Assembly: GCA_016205905.1 (NCBI GenBank) | Contig: JACQSP010000064.1 | Span: 1-25,076, forward strand | DNA: 25,076 nucleotides | Source of the DNA: Candidatus Woesearchaeota archaeon | GTDB taxonomy: Archaea > Nanobdellota > Nanobdellia > Woesearchaeales > DSVV01 | Direction: 5' to 3' | Shown here: piece by piece, positions 7,054 to 16,238 of the stretch | Layout of the letters: the number at the start of each line of letters is the position of its first letter | Numbering within the stretch: the first letter of the stretch is position 1 | The notes under the pieces: generated by a model | Told to the model about the DNA's origin: nothing | The model's database searches: none | What the model saw: only the letters and a program-made list of their open reading frames with translations | Translations under genes and position numbers: made by a program

Positions 7054-8127
7054 TTAGAAATGTTTTTGTAATATTTCAATCACATCTTCGTAACGTTTTC
7101 CTTGCAAATTTTTTAATAAACCTATCTTCTCTTCTGCTCCTGTTTCTTGCATTCTTATTTTATATTGATCCAGAACTGCCTTATCAACATGAACAGTGTT
7201 ATCATACATGTTTAATTCTTGCGCATTAATTTTAGTAATGTCAGCCTTTTCCATCATATCCATTATACCTGCAAGAGAATCATCACTTGATATGTTAATT
7301 ACACCACTAATAGATACAACATAAAGAGTGTTTATACGGCCGTTTCTTGCGCTGACATCGCCTAAGTTAACATCGCCATTTTCATTGACTATAAAAACAT
7401 CATTTATTTTTCCATTCGCAGCAAGTTTATTCGCAATATAATTTCCATTTGCATTTAAAATATAAAGATTACTAATGCTCGCATTTTTTGAACGCTCTGA
7501 AACTTCAGAAGCTATGTAATCACCACAACAGTTTATTATAAATAGATTCCAGATATTGCTATTAATTCCTGCACAGATTCTATCCCCAGATGTATTTAAC
7601 ACGGCTATATTTCCTGCTTTTTTGTCAGGAGGATTACATATTTTATGAAGGATGTAATCGCCTTTGAAATTATCAACAACCAGAGTATCATCTGCCTTTG
7701 CATGAGAAAATAAGTAATCAAATCTGTTTCCTTGGCCATTAATATAAATAATTGTTCGTTTGCCTTCTTTTGTGTTTCTTTCTGACAATATCTGCAGCAA
7801 ACATCCTGTAAATAATCCTAATGCTGCAGAATAATCTTCCTGATATTCATTGTTTGCCTTTGCTAAAATAAACTCTCTTAAATTAATTTCTGTAAATTTA
7901 ACATTTGCCAATAACTGAGTCAATCTGTCATACAAAAAAGTATAACCACCACGGAACCTGCCAAATTCAACTGAAACGTCCTTGTACCAACCTTGTGTTT
8001 CACCATGAATTAATATATTCTCTGTTTCTAATAATTTGTCAAGTGTAGTCTGCTCTCTAGCTTGAACATCTCTCGCATCATCAATCCCTGTTAGTCCGCC
8101 AAATCCTGGTGATAATCCGTTGCTCAT
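7054..8127 (-). CDS. Beta-solenoid repeat protein, paralogue 2
   Basis: 357 residues from the ATG at 8127. A GTG nine bases upstream (8136) would add three residues and overlap the preceding gene by 8 bases. The N-terminal third is helical (LREFILAKANNEYQ, a small hydrophobic helix ALGLFTGCLLQIL). Then comes the core shared with its neighbour: GKRTIIYINGQGNRFDYLF and LVVDNFKGDYI. After it, five or six degenerate repeats of about 21-26 residues begin with G-D/N-Y/R-I (GDRI, GDYI, GNYI, GDVN), as in a parallel beta-solenoid. The C-terminal 80 residues are helical. No signal peptide, so probably cytoplasmic. The stop of the previous gene and this ATG are one base apart, so the two are translationally coupled and likely work as a pair. 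Function unknown. Confidence 0.75.
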   Translation of the reverse strand: MSNGLSPGFGGLTGIDDARDVQAREQTTLDKLLETENILIHGETQGWYKDVSVEFGRFRGGYTFLYDRLTQLLANVKFTEINLREFILAKANNEYQEDYSAALGLFTGCLLQILSERNTKEGKRTIIYINGQGNRFDYLFSHAKADDTLVVDNFKGDYILHKICNPPDKKAGNIAVLNTSGDRICAGINSNIWNLFIINCCGDYIASEVSERSKNASISNLYILNANGNYIANKLAANGKINDVFIVNENGDVNLGDVSARNGRINTLYVVSISGVINISSDDSLAGIMDMMEKADITKINAQELNMYDNTVHVDKAVLDQYKIRMQETGAEEKIGLLKNLQGKRYEDVIEILQKHF

Positions 8128-8128
8128 A

Positions 8129-9742
8129 TTAACCACTATTTATTAACCACTCTTTAAGTTTCAATGTCTCAACAATTCTAATAATTTCTTGGTAAGGTTG
8201 ACCATACATACTTCTCACTGTCTCTACAAGCTCATTCAATTTATATTCTTTCATTATTCTTTCATATTCTTCTACTGCTTGATTACCTATAACTAGTTTA
8301 TTACAGCATAGTTTAAGTGGCGTTACATTGGTTTCCTCGTCGCAGAGAACTTCATTAACTTTTTCATATTCTTCGCCGATAAAGTTAGGAGGTATTTTGT
8401 TTGTATCTTGTTCATCTGGTTCAATTTTATATCCGAGTCTCTTTTCGTACATTTCAATTAAGTCCACACTTAATTCACACTCTAACAAATAATCCATTAT
8501 AGCATTTCTCTTTTCATTATCACAGCCAATGTAAGATAAAGCCTCTTCTCCCTTAACAGCTATTGCCACAAGTTTACCAATTCTTCCATTTTCAAATCCA
8601 ATATGAGACAAAGCAGATCTAGCAGTAATTTTATTACCTACAACAACCTCAACATGACCTTCTTTACTAGCAATAAAAGAAAGGGCACCAGTCTTATATA
8701 AACTAAAGGGTTCGTTATTTATATTAGTTATATTTTCACCAACCACTAATTTTACATTTCCTTTCCTATGCGCTGCATAACTTAATGCACCATATCCATT
8801 AATATTTATACCATACAATAATCCAACATTACCTTTATTACTACCACAGAAAGATAATGCATTATCACCAGTTATGTTAATACCTATTATTATCTCTCCT
8901 TTACTGTCATCATTGCATATTGCTTCTAATACACCCTTACCAATAATATCATAACCGCAAACCAAACCAATATTACCTTTATCATTACCTATATTATAGA
9001 GCGCATTATCACCTTCAATATTAAATCCAAGTACATATTTTACATCACCTCTGTTTGATCCAATTGAAAGTAATGCACCTCTTCCTTTGATGCCTACACC
9101 CAAAACAAGACCTACTTTACCACCATTTGTTCCTATCCCAGCCAAAGCGTAATTTCCTCTAATATTCAATCCAACAACCTGATTGGCAACACCACCATTT
9201 GAACCAATACAATTACAAATATAATCCCCGCAAAAGTTTTCAACTACTAATTCATCTACTGTTCTTGCAAAAGCAAATAAATGATCAAAACTATTACCTC
9301 TGCCATTAATGTAAAATCTTGTTCTTTTTCCTTGTGCTTGATTTCTTTCAGTCATCAAACTAATTAAAAAACCAGAAAATAGCCCACTACCCCAACTAAC
9401 AAATGAATCTCTGTCATCATAATTTGCTCTAGCCAATATATACTCATTAAGGTCTTTTTCTGAGAACTCAATAGTTTCCATTTCTTTTGTTAAACAAGAA
9501 TAAATAGAGGATATCATTCCAGATTCTGAAAACTCTTCTGAATCATCATTAGGTTGTTTATTTAATAACTGATTTATTCTCTTTGAAAAGTTATCAATTA
9601 AAATATATCTTACTGCATGCAAAAGAATTCCTTGTTCCAGATTAATAAATTTTTGAAGAAGAGTTTCCTCTCTATTTAGAACTTCTCTCTGCTCTTGAAT
9701 TTCGCTTAAATCCGATAATAATCCAAATAATCCATCTGCCAT
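8129..9742 (-). CDS. Beta-solenoid repeat protein, paralogue 1
   Basis: 537 residues in three parts. Residues 1-135 are helical (a coiled-coil-like LSEIQEQREVLNREE, then DLNEYILARANY and a hydrophobic helix GLFSGFLISLM). Residues 138-175 are the core shared with the next gene (GKRT..YINGRGNSFD, LVVENFCGDYI). Residues 172-405 are repeats of G-D-N-A-L-S-x-I-G-S-N-x-G-N-V-G-L-V-x-G-x-N-I-x, whose leading Gly falls at 172, 196, 220, 244, 268, 292 and 316, exactly 24 apart. Such regularity implies a right-handed beta-solenoid rod. The remaining 130 residues are helical and acidic. No signal peptide or membrane helix is convincing. It begins 12 bases after the PolB-like gene, and a TATA-like motif inside the end of that gene suggests an extra internal promoter. 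I know no characterised family with this layout. Confidence 0.78.
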   Translation of the reverse strand: MADGLFGLLSDLSEIQEQREVLNREETLLQKFINLEQGILLHAVRYILIDNFSKRINQLLNKQPNDDSEEFSESGMISSIYSCLTKEMETIEFSEKDLNEYILARANYDDRDSFVSWGSGLFSGFLISLMTERNQAQGKRTRFYINGRGNSFDHLFAFARTVDELVVENFCGDYICNCIGSNGGVANQVVGLNIRGNYALAGIGTNGGKVGLVLGVGIKGRGALLSIGSNRGDVKYVLGFNIEGDNALYNIGNDKGNIGLVCGYDIIGKGVLEAICNDDSKGEIIIGINITGDNALSFCGSNKGNVGLLYGININGYGALSYAAHRKGNVKLVVGENITNINNEPFSLYKTGALSFIASKEGHVEVVVGNKITARSALSHIGFENGRIGKLVAIAVKGEEALSYIGCDNEKRNAIMDYLLECELSVDLIEMYEKRLGYKIEPDEQDTNKIPPNFIGEEYEKVNEVLCDEETNVTPLKLCCNKLVIGNQAVEEYERIMKEYKLNELVETVRSMYGQPYQEIIRIVETLKLKEWLINSG

Positions 9743-9754
9743 TTTAAAAACACT

Positions 9755-12700
9755 TTAAGGTTTATATGTATTATATAAACTCATCAACACATTAACATCA
9801 TCATTTGTTCCTTCTCCTTTGTATACTTTATCAAGCAATCTTCTTCCATGTGAACCTTTCTTAAATTTGAAAACCCACTCGACAATTTCAGATATTGTGC
9901 CAGCTCTTTGGTTTGGTTTTTCAGCATTACCTTCAACTCCATCTCCACCATCAACACCTTCTCCAACTTCGCCGTCGTTAATATCATAATCACCAGTGGT
10001 TGTGTTAGCATCAGTCGTTATCTTAGCATCATCAAACAAACTTAACTGCCTGCTGGATTTATGCTGCGCCCTATGCAGTGCTCTGTGCTGCGCATCATAT
10101 CTCGCTAATTGCTCCTGCTGCTCTTTCGTCGGCAATCCAAAGAATTTCTCCTGCATTTCTTCTAAATTATAATCATATTTTAACATCTCGCTTTTTCTCG
10201 TCTGAGCTTCTGCCATCCTTGGAATGTATCTTTGTGTTGCTCTGGCAGAATAATCTGTGTGGTCTCTTTTGGCTTCTCTTTTATATTCTATCTCTTCATG
10301 CATAATCTTCCCGTCTGCAAGAAGCCTTGCCTTTTCTACAAGATATGTTAGAGCACCACGAATATCGCCTTCAACAACAATCTTTTTCAGGAAATATTCA
10401 TAAAATGCTTTTTCAAACACACATTTCTCGCCTTTGTTTGAGGCATAATCAGCAATGCCATGCATCACAAACTCTCCATTGATACAGCATGCAAACCTGC
10501 CTTTTGTTCCTGATAAAACCCTGCCTCTGCCAACAATCACGCCAAGCTTATCGTCGATAATCTTCTCGAGAGCTTTATCAAATGTGTTATCAGATGCATT
10601 ATCATGTGCGTTATCATTTGCATTATCATTTGCATTATCATGTGCATTATCACAAGTATCATGATGCGTATTATCAAGTGTATTAGTTCGTATATTCGCA
10701 GGCAGAACAAACATCTCCTGCTTCATATTAATTGGCTTATATGCCTTCAATAACTTTCCAATTTTTGCAATTGCATCTTTAACTCTTGCTCTGTAAGTTT
10801 CAAGCTCTTTTTCAGAAAACCCTAAATCAAACTCTGCTGCAAAAAGCGTTTCAGTTTCCATACAGTCAATCATTTTAAACAAAGGATACTCGCAAATTGC
10901 CTCGACTGCTTTAAGTAACCTGACTTTTTTCCTTGCATTTAATAATTCGGCACTGATTATTGCATTGGTAGTCTGCATGTTTGCTTCAGATATGGCATCA
11001 GATTGATTATAAATTGGTTCAGATAGAGTATAAGATAGACTATCTAAGGAGATAGAATCAACACAATTATAAACAGCTATAACCTCTTCTTCATTAACAA
11101 ACATTCCCCTAAACGCTTCAGCAAACGGGAAGAAATAGACTAAAATACCGTCGTAAATGCCTTTTTTTGCGTTTAAATTTTTATTTGGCTGTTTTTCTGA
11201 AGTTTTTATTTTTTTTATAAGCAAGTCTTCAGAATTTTCATGTTCTCTTGCAATTTTCTGAAGCTCATCGTGAAAATAATCTGTTTTATTGAAATCTTCA
11301 AAACTAACTTCATTTAACTTTACACCTACTCTCTTTTCTTGTTTTTCTTCTTTTTTCTTTTCTTGTTTTACTTCTTGTTTATTTTCTGATTTATTTTCTT
11401 CTCCATATTCATATCTTTTCACAACAGTTATTCTCGACGTCCTTATCTCATCTCTTGGAAATGTCTGCTTATGCCGCAAATTCCATCCAACCCAATAATC
11501 TTCCCCTAATGTTTTCTTTGAGGTTACATCAATTCTAGCAGGCAAAGAGCAAAAGACATGAGAAAGCAGAACGTGCTCTTCCTTAAGTGCTTCTCCTATC
11601 ATATAAGATTTCATACTATCCTGCGCAGCATAATAAAGAATGTCAAAAGCATCCTGAACACTTCCTTCTTCTGCTTTTCTCGTCTTCAGGGCAAGCTCGT
11701 CATGTGTCATTGTCTTTGGCGAAGAAATGCCAGTAACATGAGTAAAAACCGTGTCAAGCTTGTTATTGTGAAGATTCATGTAATGCTGCGCATAGCCAGA
11801 AGGATCAATATCAATTCTCCCTGGCAGAATTCGAAGTACTTTAAACCCTCCTGGAATTTGCGCGAGAAATAAAGGTGATGCCCCCCCAACACCAGGCGTA
11901 AAACCCCCTTCCAATGATTCTGATTTCTCATAATCAAACTTCAGCTGGTTATGGCCATAACAGAACAAGGGATTTATTTCTGCAAACAGCCCATTAACAG
12001 CAGGAATAATCTTTTTCCTTTCGGCTTTGATAATTTTGATTCTTCTTGAGTTTCCTATTTTTTCTGCGCTGTCTCCAGCACCATCTCCTACATATTTATC
12101 TAACCTTTGTGGAATTTTAACATCAATAAATTCCATGCCGCAATCAAGCGAGGTGACGACATAATTTTCATCTCTACCTGAATCAGCATCTAAATTAATC
12201 AAAGAATCAGCAGTTATTCTCTCATCTTTATTCGCATCGAGAATATTCTCTATGCCCCTGATATAATCTCTCCTGTCCATTATCTCAAGCTCACGCGTAT
12301 CAAATGGAGTTTTGTACGCATCAACCAAATCCAAAAATCTTTTTTTCAAAGAATCTTCTGGTTCATTAGCTAATTCTTCCTGCACACGAACTTTCTGCCA
12401 GTTATGAGTTTCAATATCATTTGCCAAACCTTTTGCTTTTAAAACAGGCTCAACATGTACTCTTTGTTTTTTCGCAATTGTTTTTGAGTTTCTTTGGCTT
12501 CCAGCGGCAACATCACCAACAACATTATTATCTTCATTAAATTCAACAATTCCAAACGGAAACCTGAAACAATATCCCTGAATCCTTCGCACGCTGTTAT
12601 ATCTGCTGTCAACCAAGAATTCTTTTGTCAAATATATCTGTTGTTCTGAAGAATCTAAAAACGGAACAACAAGGTGAAAAGTATTGTAATTTCCACGAGA

Positions 12701-13210
12701 ATATGGGCCTTCTAGCCTTATTCTATTGTCAATATCTGTTAAAAATTCTTCAAGAACCTCTTTTTTTCTTTCCAGCGCAGCAAGCTTTTTTGAGATGCCT
12801 CCTTTTTTTGCTCTTTCTTTTTTCGCTATTTTTTTGTTTCTAGAATATGATATTTCAGCTAATGTCTCGTCAAGAACTGCCTGATAAGTTTTACGCACAT
12901 GCTCCCTATAGACATCAACACTTTTTTGCAGTTCATTTCTTGTATTTGTCCTTGAAAGTCTTGTTGGTATTCTATGTTCATGACGAAGAACAGTAACTTC
13001 TGGACTTCCAATTTTCCTTATATTTTCAATCTCACTCGTACTACCATTGATATGAGTATTATCATCTGCATTAGTACCATCATCTGCATTAATATTATCT
13101 TCTGCATCACCTGTACGCTCGTTATAATCCCAAATAACAGCGCTAATCATTGAGTTTAGCCTTGCCTCTAATGTTCTCTCAGGCCTTAAAAAAGTAAGGA
13201 ATTTTACCAT
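9755..13210 (-). CDS. Family-B DNA polymerase homologue, polymerase-dead
   Basis: 1151 residues. The exonuclease domain keeps its motifs: ExoI D265-I-E267 (AKGLANDIETHNW), ExoII GHNQLKFD with N421 and D426, the GR-x-x-ID...NNKLDTV stretch (464-487), and ExoIII Y527-x3-D531 (YYAAQD). The palm has decayed. Motif A, normally D-x-x-SLYPS, reads LVYFFPFAEAF (691-700) without the Asp. The finger region is only about 80 residues and has no K-x3-NS-x-YG. Motif C, normally YGDTDS, aligns to CMETET (783-788), so both Asp are Glu. The thumb is clear: GRFACCINGEFVMHGI then LLADGKIMHEEIEYKRE...DYSA (904-989). RQLSLFDD (1054-1061) resembles a PCNA- or clamp-binding peptide. Low-complexity loops (Asn/Asp runs at 35-55 and 845-876, Lys/Glu at 606-628) swell the protein. 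Likely a 3'-5' exonuclease or structural DNA-binding factor, not a replicase. It heads the minus-strand operon and diverges from a nuclease gene. Confidence 0.8.
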   Translation of the reverse strand: MVKFLTFLRPERTLEARLNSMISAVIWDYNERTGDAEDNINADDGTNADDNTHINGSTSEIENIRKIGSPEVTVLRHEHRIPTRLSRTNTRNELQKSVDVYREHVRKTYQAVLDETLAEISYSRNKKIAKKERAKKGGISKKLAALERKKEVLEEFLTDIDNRIRLEGPYSRGNYNTFHLVVPFLDSSEQQIYLTKEFLVDSRYNSVRRIQGYCFRFPFGIVEFNEDNNVVGDVAAGSQRNSKTIAKKQRVHVEPVLKAKGLANDIETHNWQKVRVQEELANEPEDSLKKRFLDLVDAYKTPFDTRELEIMDRRDYIRGIENILDANKDERITADSLINLDADSGRDENYVVTSLDCGMEFIDVKIPQRLDKYVGDGAGDSAEKIGNSRRIKIIKAERKKIIPAVNGLFAEINPLFCYGHNQLKFDYEKSESLEGGFTPGVGGASPLFLAQIPGGFKVLRILPGRIDIDPSGYAQHYMNLHNNKLDTVFTHVTGISSPKTMTHDELALKTRKAEEGSVQDAFDILYYAAQDSMKSYMIGEALKEEHVLLSHVFCSLPARIDVTSKKTLGEDYWVGWNLRHKQTFPRDEIRTSRITVVKRYEYGEENKSENKQEVKQEKKKEEKQEKRVGVKLNEVSFEDFNKTDYFHDELQKIAREHENSEDLLIKKIKTSEKQPNKNLNAKKGIYDGILVYFFPFAEAFRGMFVNEEEVIAVYNCVDSISLDSLSYTLSEPIYNQSDAISEANMQTTNAIISAELLNARKKVRLLKAVEAICEYPLFKMIDCMETETLFAAEFDLGFSEKELETYRARVKDAIAKIGKLLKAYKPINMKQEMFVLPANIRTNTLDNTHHDTCDNAHDNANDNANDNAHDNASDNTFDKALEKIIDDKLGVIVGRGRVLSGTKGRFACCINGEFVMHGIADYASNKGEKCVFEKAFYEYFLKKIVVEGDIRGALTYLVEKARLLADGKIMHEEIEYKREAKRDHTDYSARATQRYIPRMAEAQTRKSEMLKYDYNLEEMQEKFFGLPTKEQQEQLARYDAQHRALHRAQHKSSRQLSLFDDAKITTDANTTTGDYDINDGEVGEGVDGGDGVEGNAEKPNQRAGTISEIVEWVFKFKKGSHGRRLLDKVYKGEGTNDDVNVLMSLYNTYKP

Positions 13211-13233
13211 TGAAGAGGAAGAAAAGCAATAAG

Positions 13234-13243
13234 ATTTATAAAT
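13234..13243. promoter_or_regulatory. Palindromic TATA box serving two divergent genes
   Basis: ATTTATAAAT is a perfect palindrome centred at 13238.5. Its centre is 28.5 bases from the ATG of the PolB-like gene (13210) and 29.5 bases from the GTG at 13268 of the nuclease gene. Both spacings match the leaderless promoters elsewhere in the window, so one TBP site could fire both ways. No second TATA box is placed correctly for either gene. Confidence 0.65.
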
Positions 13244-13267
13244 GTAACCATATACTTTTTGCTTACA

Positions 13268-16108
13268 GTGGCAGAAGTTGACAGTATTTTCACAATAAAG
13301 CAGTTATACTCAAATATTGAGATTGCGAGAGCATTTCTTACAGCGAAAGGAATAAATGACCCTGCATTGCTTCTTGAAGCCTTGAAAAACAGCGGAGGAT
13401 TGAGAGTTGCTGCCTACAAAAAGGGCGCAAAAAGCAGTTCAGAGATATCTTTGGAAGATGTTTTAACCGCCGCGTTTGTTGAAGCAAATGACCAAAAAAA
13501 AGTTGGCAGGCTGAAAAAATATAGAATGCATGGTGAGATTTTACTTGATGAATTAAAAAAACATGACCGAACAAACAATAATAATCCTTTCCATAAAAAA
13601 ATTCCGATCCTTGTAAACGGGCTTTGTGTTACAGATTACAGAAGCGGGAGAAAAAGCGGCATTGACCCTTACTCAAACTCGCATCTTTTCTCGACGCTGT
13701 TTATTGAGGCAGTAAATGGAAGGTTTCCTTTTGAATTTCTTGACATGTTTAGGCTTGTATACGTGCAGCCTGTTCCGTACATACAAACACCAGCAGTTAA
13801 AGAAGAGTTTAGTGAAATAAGCACACATTATTCATCCAGACAAGATTCACCAAACGAATTTTATTTGGATAATGAATTAATAGGCTTAGAAGAAATGTTA
13901 AGAGGCAGAATTGAGGCAGAAGTAAATCCTGAAATTCATGCTAAAAATGGCATTGGTTTTGGAGCATTAATAAAATTCGGCGACATAATACCAAAAAGAG
14001 GAAATTCTGTTTATGATCCTGCATTGCTTTCTTTGAAGCAAATAGAACAGGTTCTAAAAGCATCTCCAGATCTTGTGAGTGAAGATGCAACATTTAACGG
14101 TGTTATTGACCTGAAAAAATACTTAGAATTAAAAAGATATGAAATTCACCTTAACACGCAGGTTATGGCGATAAAATTTGCGCAAATCCTTGATTTGATG
14201 TTTCCGCATATTATTGAAACAATGAAAGAGTATGGCATAAGGGGAATTCCATTATACATGGAGAAAACTTCTGACAGCGCAAGAATCATTGAAAATACAT
14301 TGGCTTATTCAGAAACTCCTCTGAAATTCCATTTTGTCGGCGGTGAGCAGGGAATACTTGCAAGTACGCCTGAATTAATGCCATTTATGGGTATATGCCA
14401 CCCGACCGCAATTGGAAGATTGATTGGGTTTATTGAAAATGTTTACATGACGTGGTCAAAGCGTTTTGTTAAAAGCGCAAGAAGAGTAAACATAAAGCCA
14501 AAAGAAATAATTAATAAGGTTAGGTACCAATCTGTCGACGAGTATCCTTTCTTTCTTTTAGAGAATGGAACGCGCGACAAGCATCCAAACATACATGATT
14601 TAGCTAAAGAAATTCTTTCAGAAGACGAAGCAGGGCATGTCAGGGAATTTGCATACACTCACAGAATTGGCTTTTCCAGAATAGAGCCTAGGATTGTAGA
14701 ACTAATGACAAGAGATACTTCAATTTACTGCGGGTTTAGGACAATGGATAAATCCAACAGGAGATGGCTTCAGGAACTTGATGGAAAGAAGATTATAACA
14801 TCTGATATGATTCCTGGATTCTTCGAAATGCCGTCGATAAAAAATGCGAGGGTTAATGATAACAGTGGTGAAAATCAACAAGGTGGCCCCCAAAGAATAA
14901 AAAGCGATTTTAGGGGATCTGAATTTTCACTTCCAACCAGCCCAAGATTAGACCATGCATGGTTTGCTAAATATTATGAACACATTTCTGATGATGAAGG
15001 TTCTTTTGGAACAAGTGATACAGGTGCTTCTCTCGACATAGGATGTTCTATAGAGAAGATAATCACTTCAATGCAAAGAGAAAAAAGAAAAGAGCTTTTG
15101 AAAGAGCAGCTTTCAAGAGAAGCGCAGGATGTTGTCGAAGAGTTTTTCAGAACACACACGCAGGAAATGGAATCAATATTTGCAATCAGAGGCACAGCAA
15201 TACATAAAGTATCGTCAACACCATTAGATGGATTAGTGCATTATGATACATTAAGAAAAGCAGGCATTGAGCCAAGAGCATCTGACTGCTATACAGAAAC
15301 ACCATTCTTGCATACAATCACCGCAAAGGATTTATGTTATCTAAAAAGCCATACAGATTTAAAGCACAGAATAACAAGGCCATTTACAGTGTCAATACAT
15401 CCTGATGCATATCTTTTTCTAGAGAGAGAAGATACGCAAGACACATACAGTGATGGAGAAAAGAGTAATAGTGAAGGAAAAATAAATATTGAAAGAAGAA
15501 TAACCAAAAACTATGACCTTATTATTCTCGACACAAAAACAAACAGGGTAACACCTTATCCTGAGCATAAATATTTATTGCAAACATTTTTTTATGGGTG
15601 GCTGATAAAGCATATTGTCGAGGAGGAATTGGGATTATGTGAACAAGGTATAAGTGGACAAGAAGGACAGTATGGAAAAGATGGACAAAATAGGGATGAA
15701 CAAAATAGTGGTGAACAAAGCAGTAACGGGCAACACAGAGAGAGAGTAAAAGTGCATAATATTTACACCGTCCTAAACAAAAACGCATTTTACCGCGGAT
15801 TCTACAACAAGGGCGACACCAAAAGAGAAGAGCCAATGCCGCATGCAACCTACAGGGAGCAGAAATTCTCGCCGATAACATTGTTCACACCTGACGACAT
15901 TATGCATGAGGTTATATTAAACATGTTGGGGAATATAATTGAAGAAAAAGAGGGCATACAGCATGGAAATATTTGTTTTGCTGACTACAAATCACAGCAG
16001 GAAAAACATGGAAGATGCGAAAAATGTTATATGGAGCACCAGTTGGTGTGCAAATTGCTGAAAGAAAAAAGTGAAAAGGAAGGCAAGATAAACAGGTTGA
16101 ACATGTAA
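13268..16108 (+). CDS. Large protein with C-terminal Cas4/RecB-like nuclease
   Basis: 946 residues from the GTG at 13268, chosen because the TATA box lies 29.5 bases upstream; a TTG at 13259 would add three residues but is too close to it. Numbering here counts from that TTG. The last 360 residues carry a PD-(D/E)XK nuclease of the Cas4/RecB/AddB type: G645-T-A-I-H649, D716 in HPDA, D758-T-K760 in IILDTKT, and Q775-x3-Y779. A candidate iron-sulfur set is Cys596 before the domain and C920-x2-C923-x7-C931 after it, the arrangement of Cas4 and AddB. Residues 1-590 match nothing I know; they are alpha/beta with SGRKSGIDPYSNSH, FVGGEQGILAST and FAYTHRIGFSR. A Gln/Gly/Asn-rich loop (796-828) interrupts the nuclease domain. 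Probably a DNA end-processing nuclease acting with the divergent PolB-like protein. No CRISPR array or other cas gene is present. Confidence 0.75.
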   Translation: MAEVDSIFTIKQLYSNIEIARAFLTAKGINDPALLLEALKNSGGLRVAAYKKGAKSSSEISLEDVLTAAFVEANDQKKVGRLKKYRMHGEILLDELKKHDRTNNNNPFHKKIPILVNGLCVTDYRSGRKSGIDPYSNSHLFSTLFIEAVNGRFPFEFLDMFRLVYVQPVPYIQTPAVKEEFSEISTHYSSRQDSPNEFYLDNELIGLEEMLRGRIEAEVNPEIHAKNGIGFGALIKFGDIIPKRGNSVYDPALLSLKQIEQVLKASPDLVSEDATFNGVIDLKKYLELKRYEIHLNTQVMAIKFAQILDLMFPHIIETMKEYGIRGIPLYMEKTSDSARIIENTLAYSETPLKFHFVGGEQGILASTPELMPFMGICHPTAIGRLIGFIENVYMTWSKRFVKSARRVNIKPKEIINKVRYQSVDEYPFFLLENGTRDKHPNIHDLAKEILSEDEAGHVREFAYTHRIGFSRIEPRIVELMTRDTSIYCGFRTMDKSNRRWLQELDGKKIITSDMIPGFFEMPSIKNARVNDNSGENQQGGPQRIKSDFRGSEFSLPTSPRLDHAWFAKYYEHISDDEGSFGTSDTGASLDIGCSIEKIITSMQREKRKELLKEQLSREAQDVVEEFFRTHTQEMESIFAIRGTAIHKVSSTPLDGLVHYDTLRKAGIEPRASDCYTETPFLHTITAKDLCYLKSHTDLKHRITRPFTVSIHPDAYLFLEREDTQDTYSDGEKSNSEGKINIERRITKNYDLIILDTKTNRVTPYPEHKYLLQTFFYGWLIKHIVEEELGLCEQGISGQEGQYGKDGQNRDEQNSGEQSSNGQHRERVKVHNIYTVLNKNAFYRGFYNKGDTKREEPMPHATYREQKFSPITLFTPDDIMHEVILNMLGNIIEEKEGIQHGNICFADYKSQQEKHGRCEKCYMEHQLVCKLLKEKSEKEGKINRLNM

Positions 16109-16127
16109 ATCTAAACTGACAAAATAA

Positions 16128-16162
16128 AACATTATGCTGAATAACTCGTAAGCCATAATGTT
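16128..16162 (+). terminator. Hairpin after the nuclease gene
   Basis: AACATTATG (16128-16136) pairs with CATAATGTT (16154-16162), 9 bp with a 17-base loop, 20 bases after the stop. No long T-run follows directly. It may mark the 3' end of the transcript. Confidence 0.35.
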
Positions 16163-16238
16163 AATTGATTGTTGGTGTTTTACGTTAAGCAAAGAACATA
16201 ACAAGTGATTATAGTTAAATGTACCACAAATAATGTGC

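Noticed and set aside
10027..10050. QLSLF in the PolB-like protein as a bacterial beta-clamp motif
   Set aside because: It matches the clamp pentapeptide, but in an archaeon a degenerate PCNA-binding box is the likelier reading; neither can be settled from sequence.
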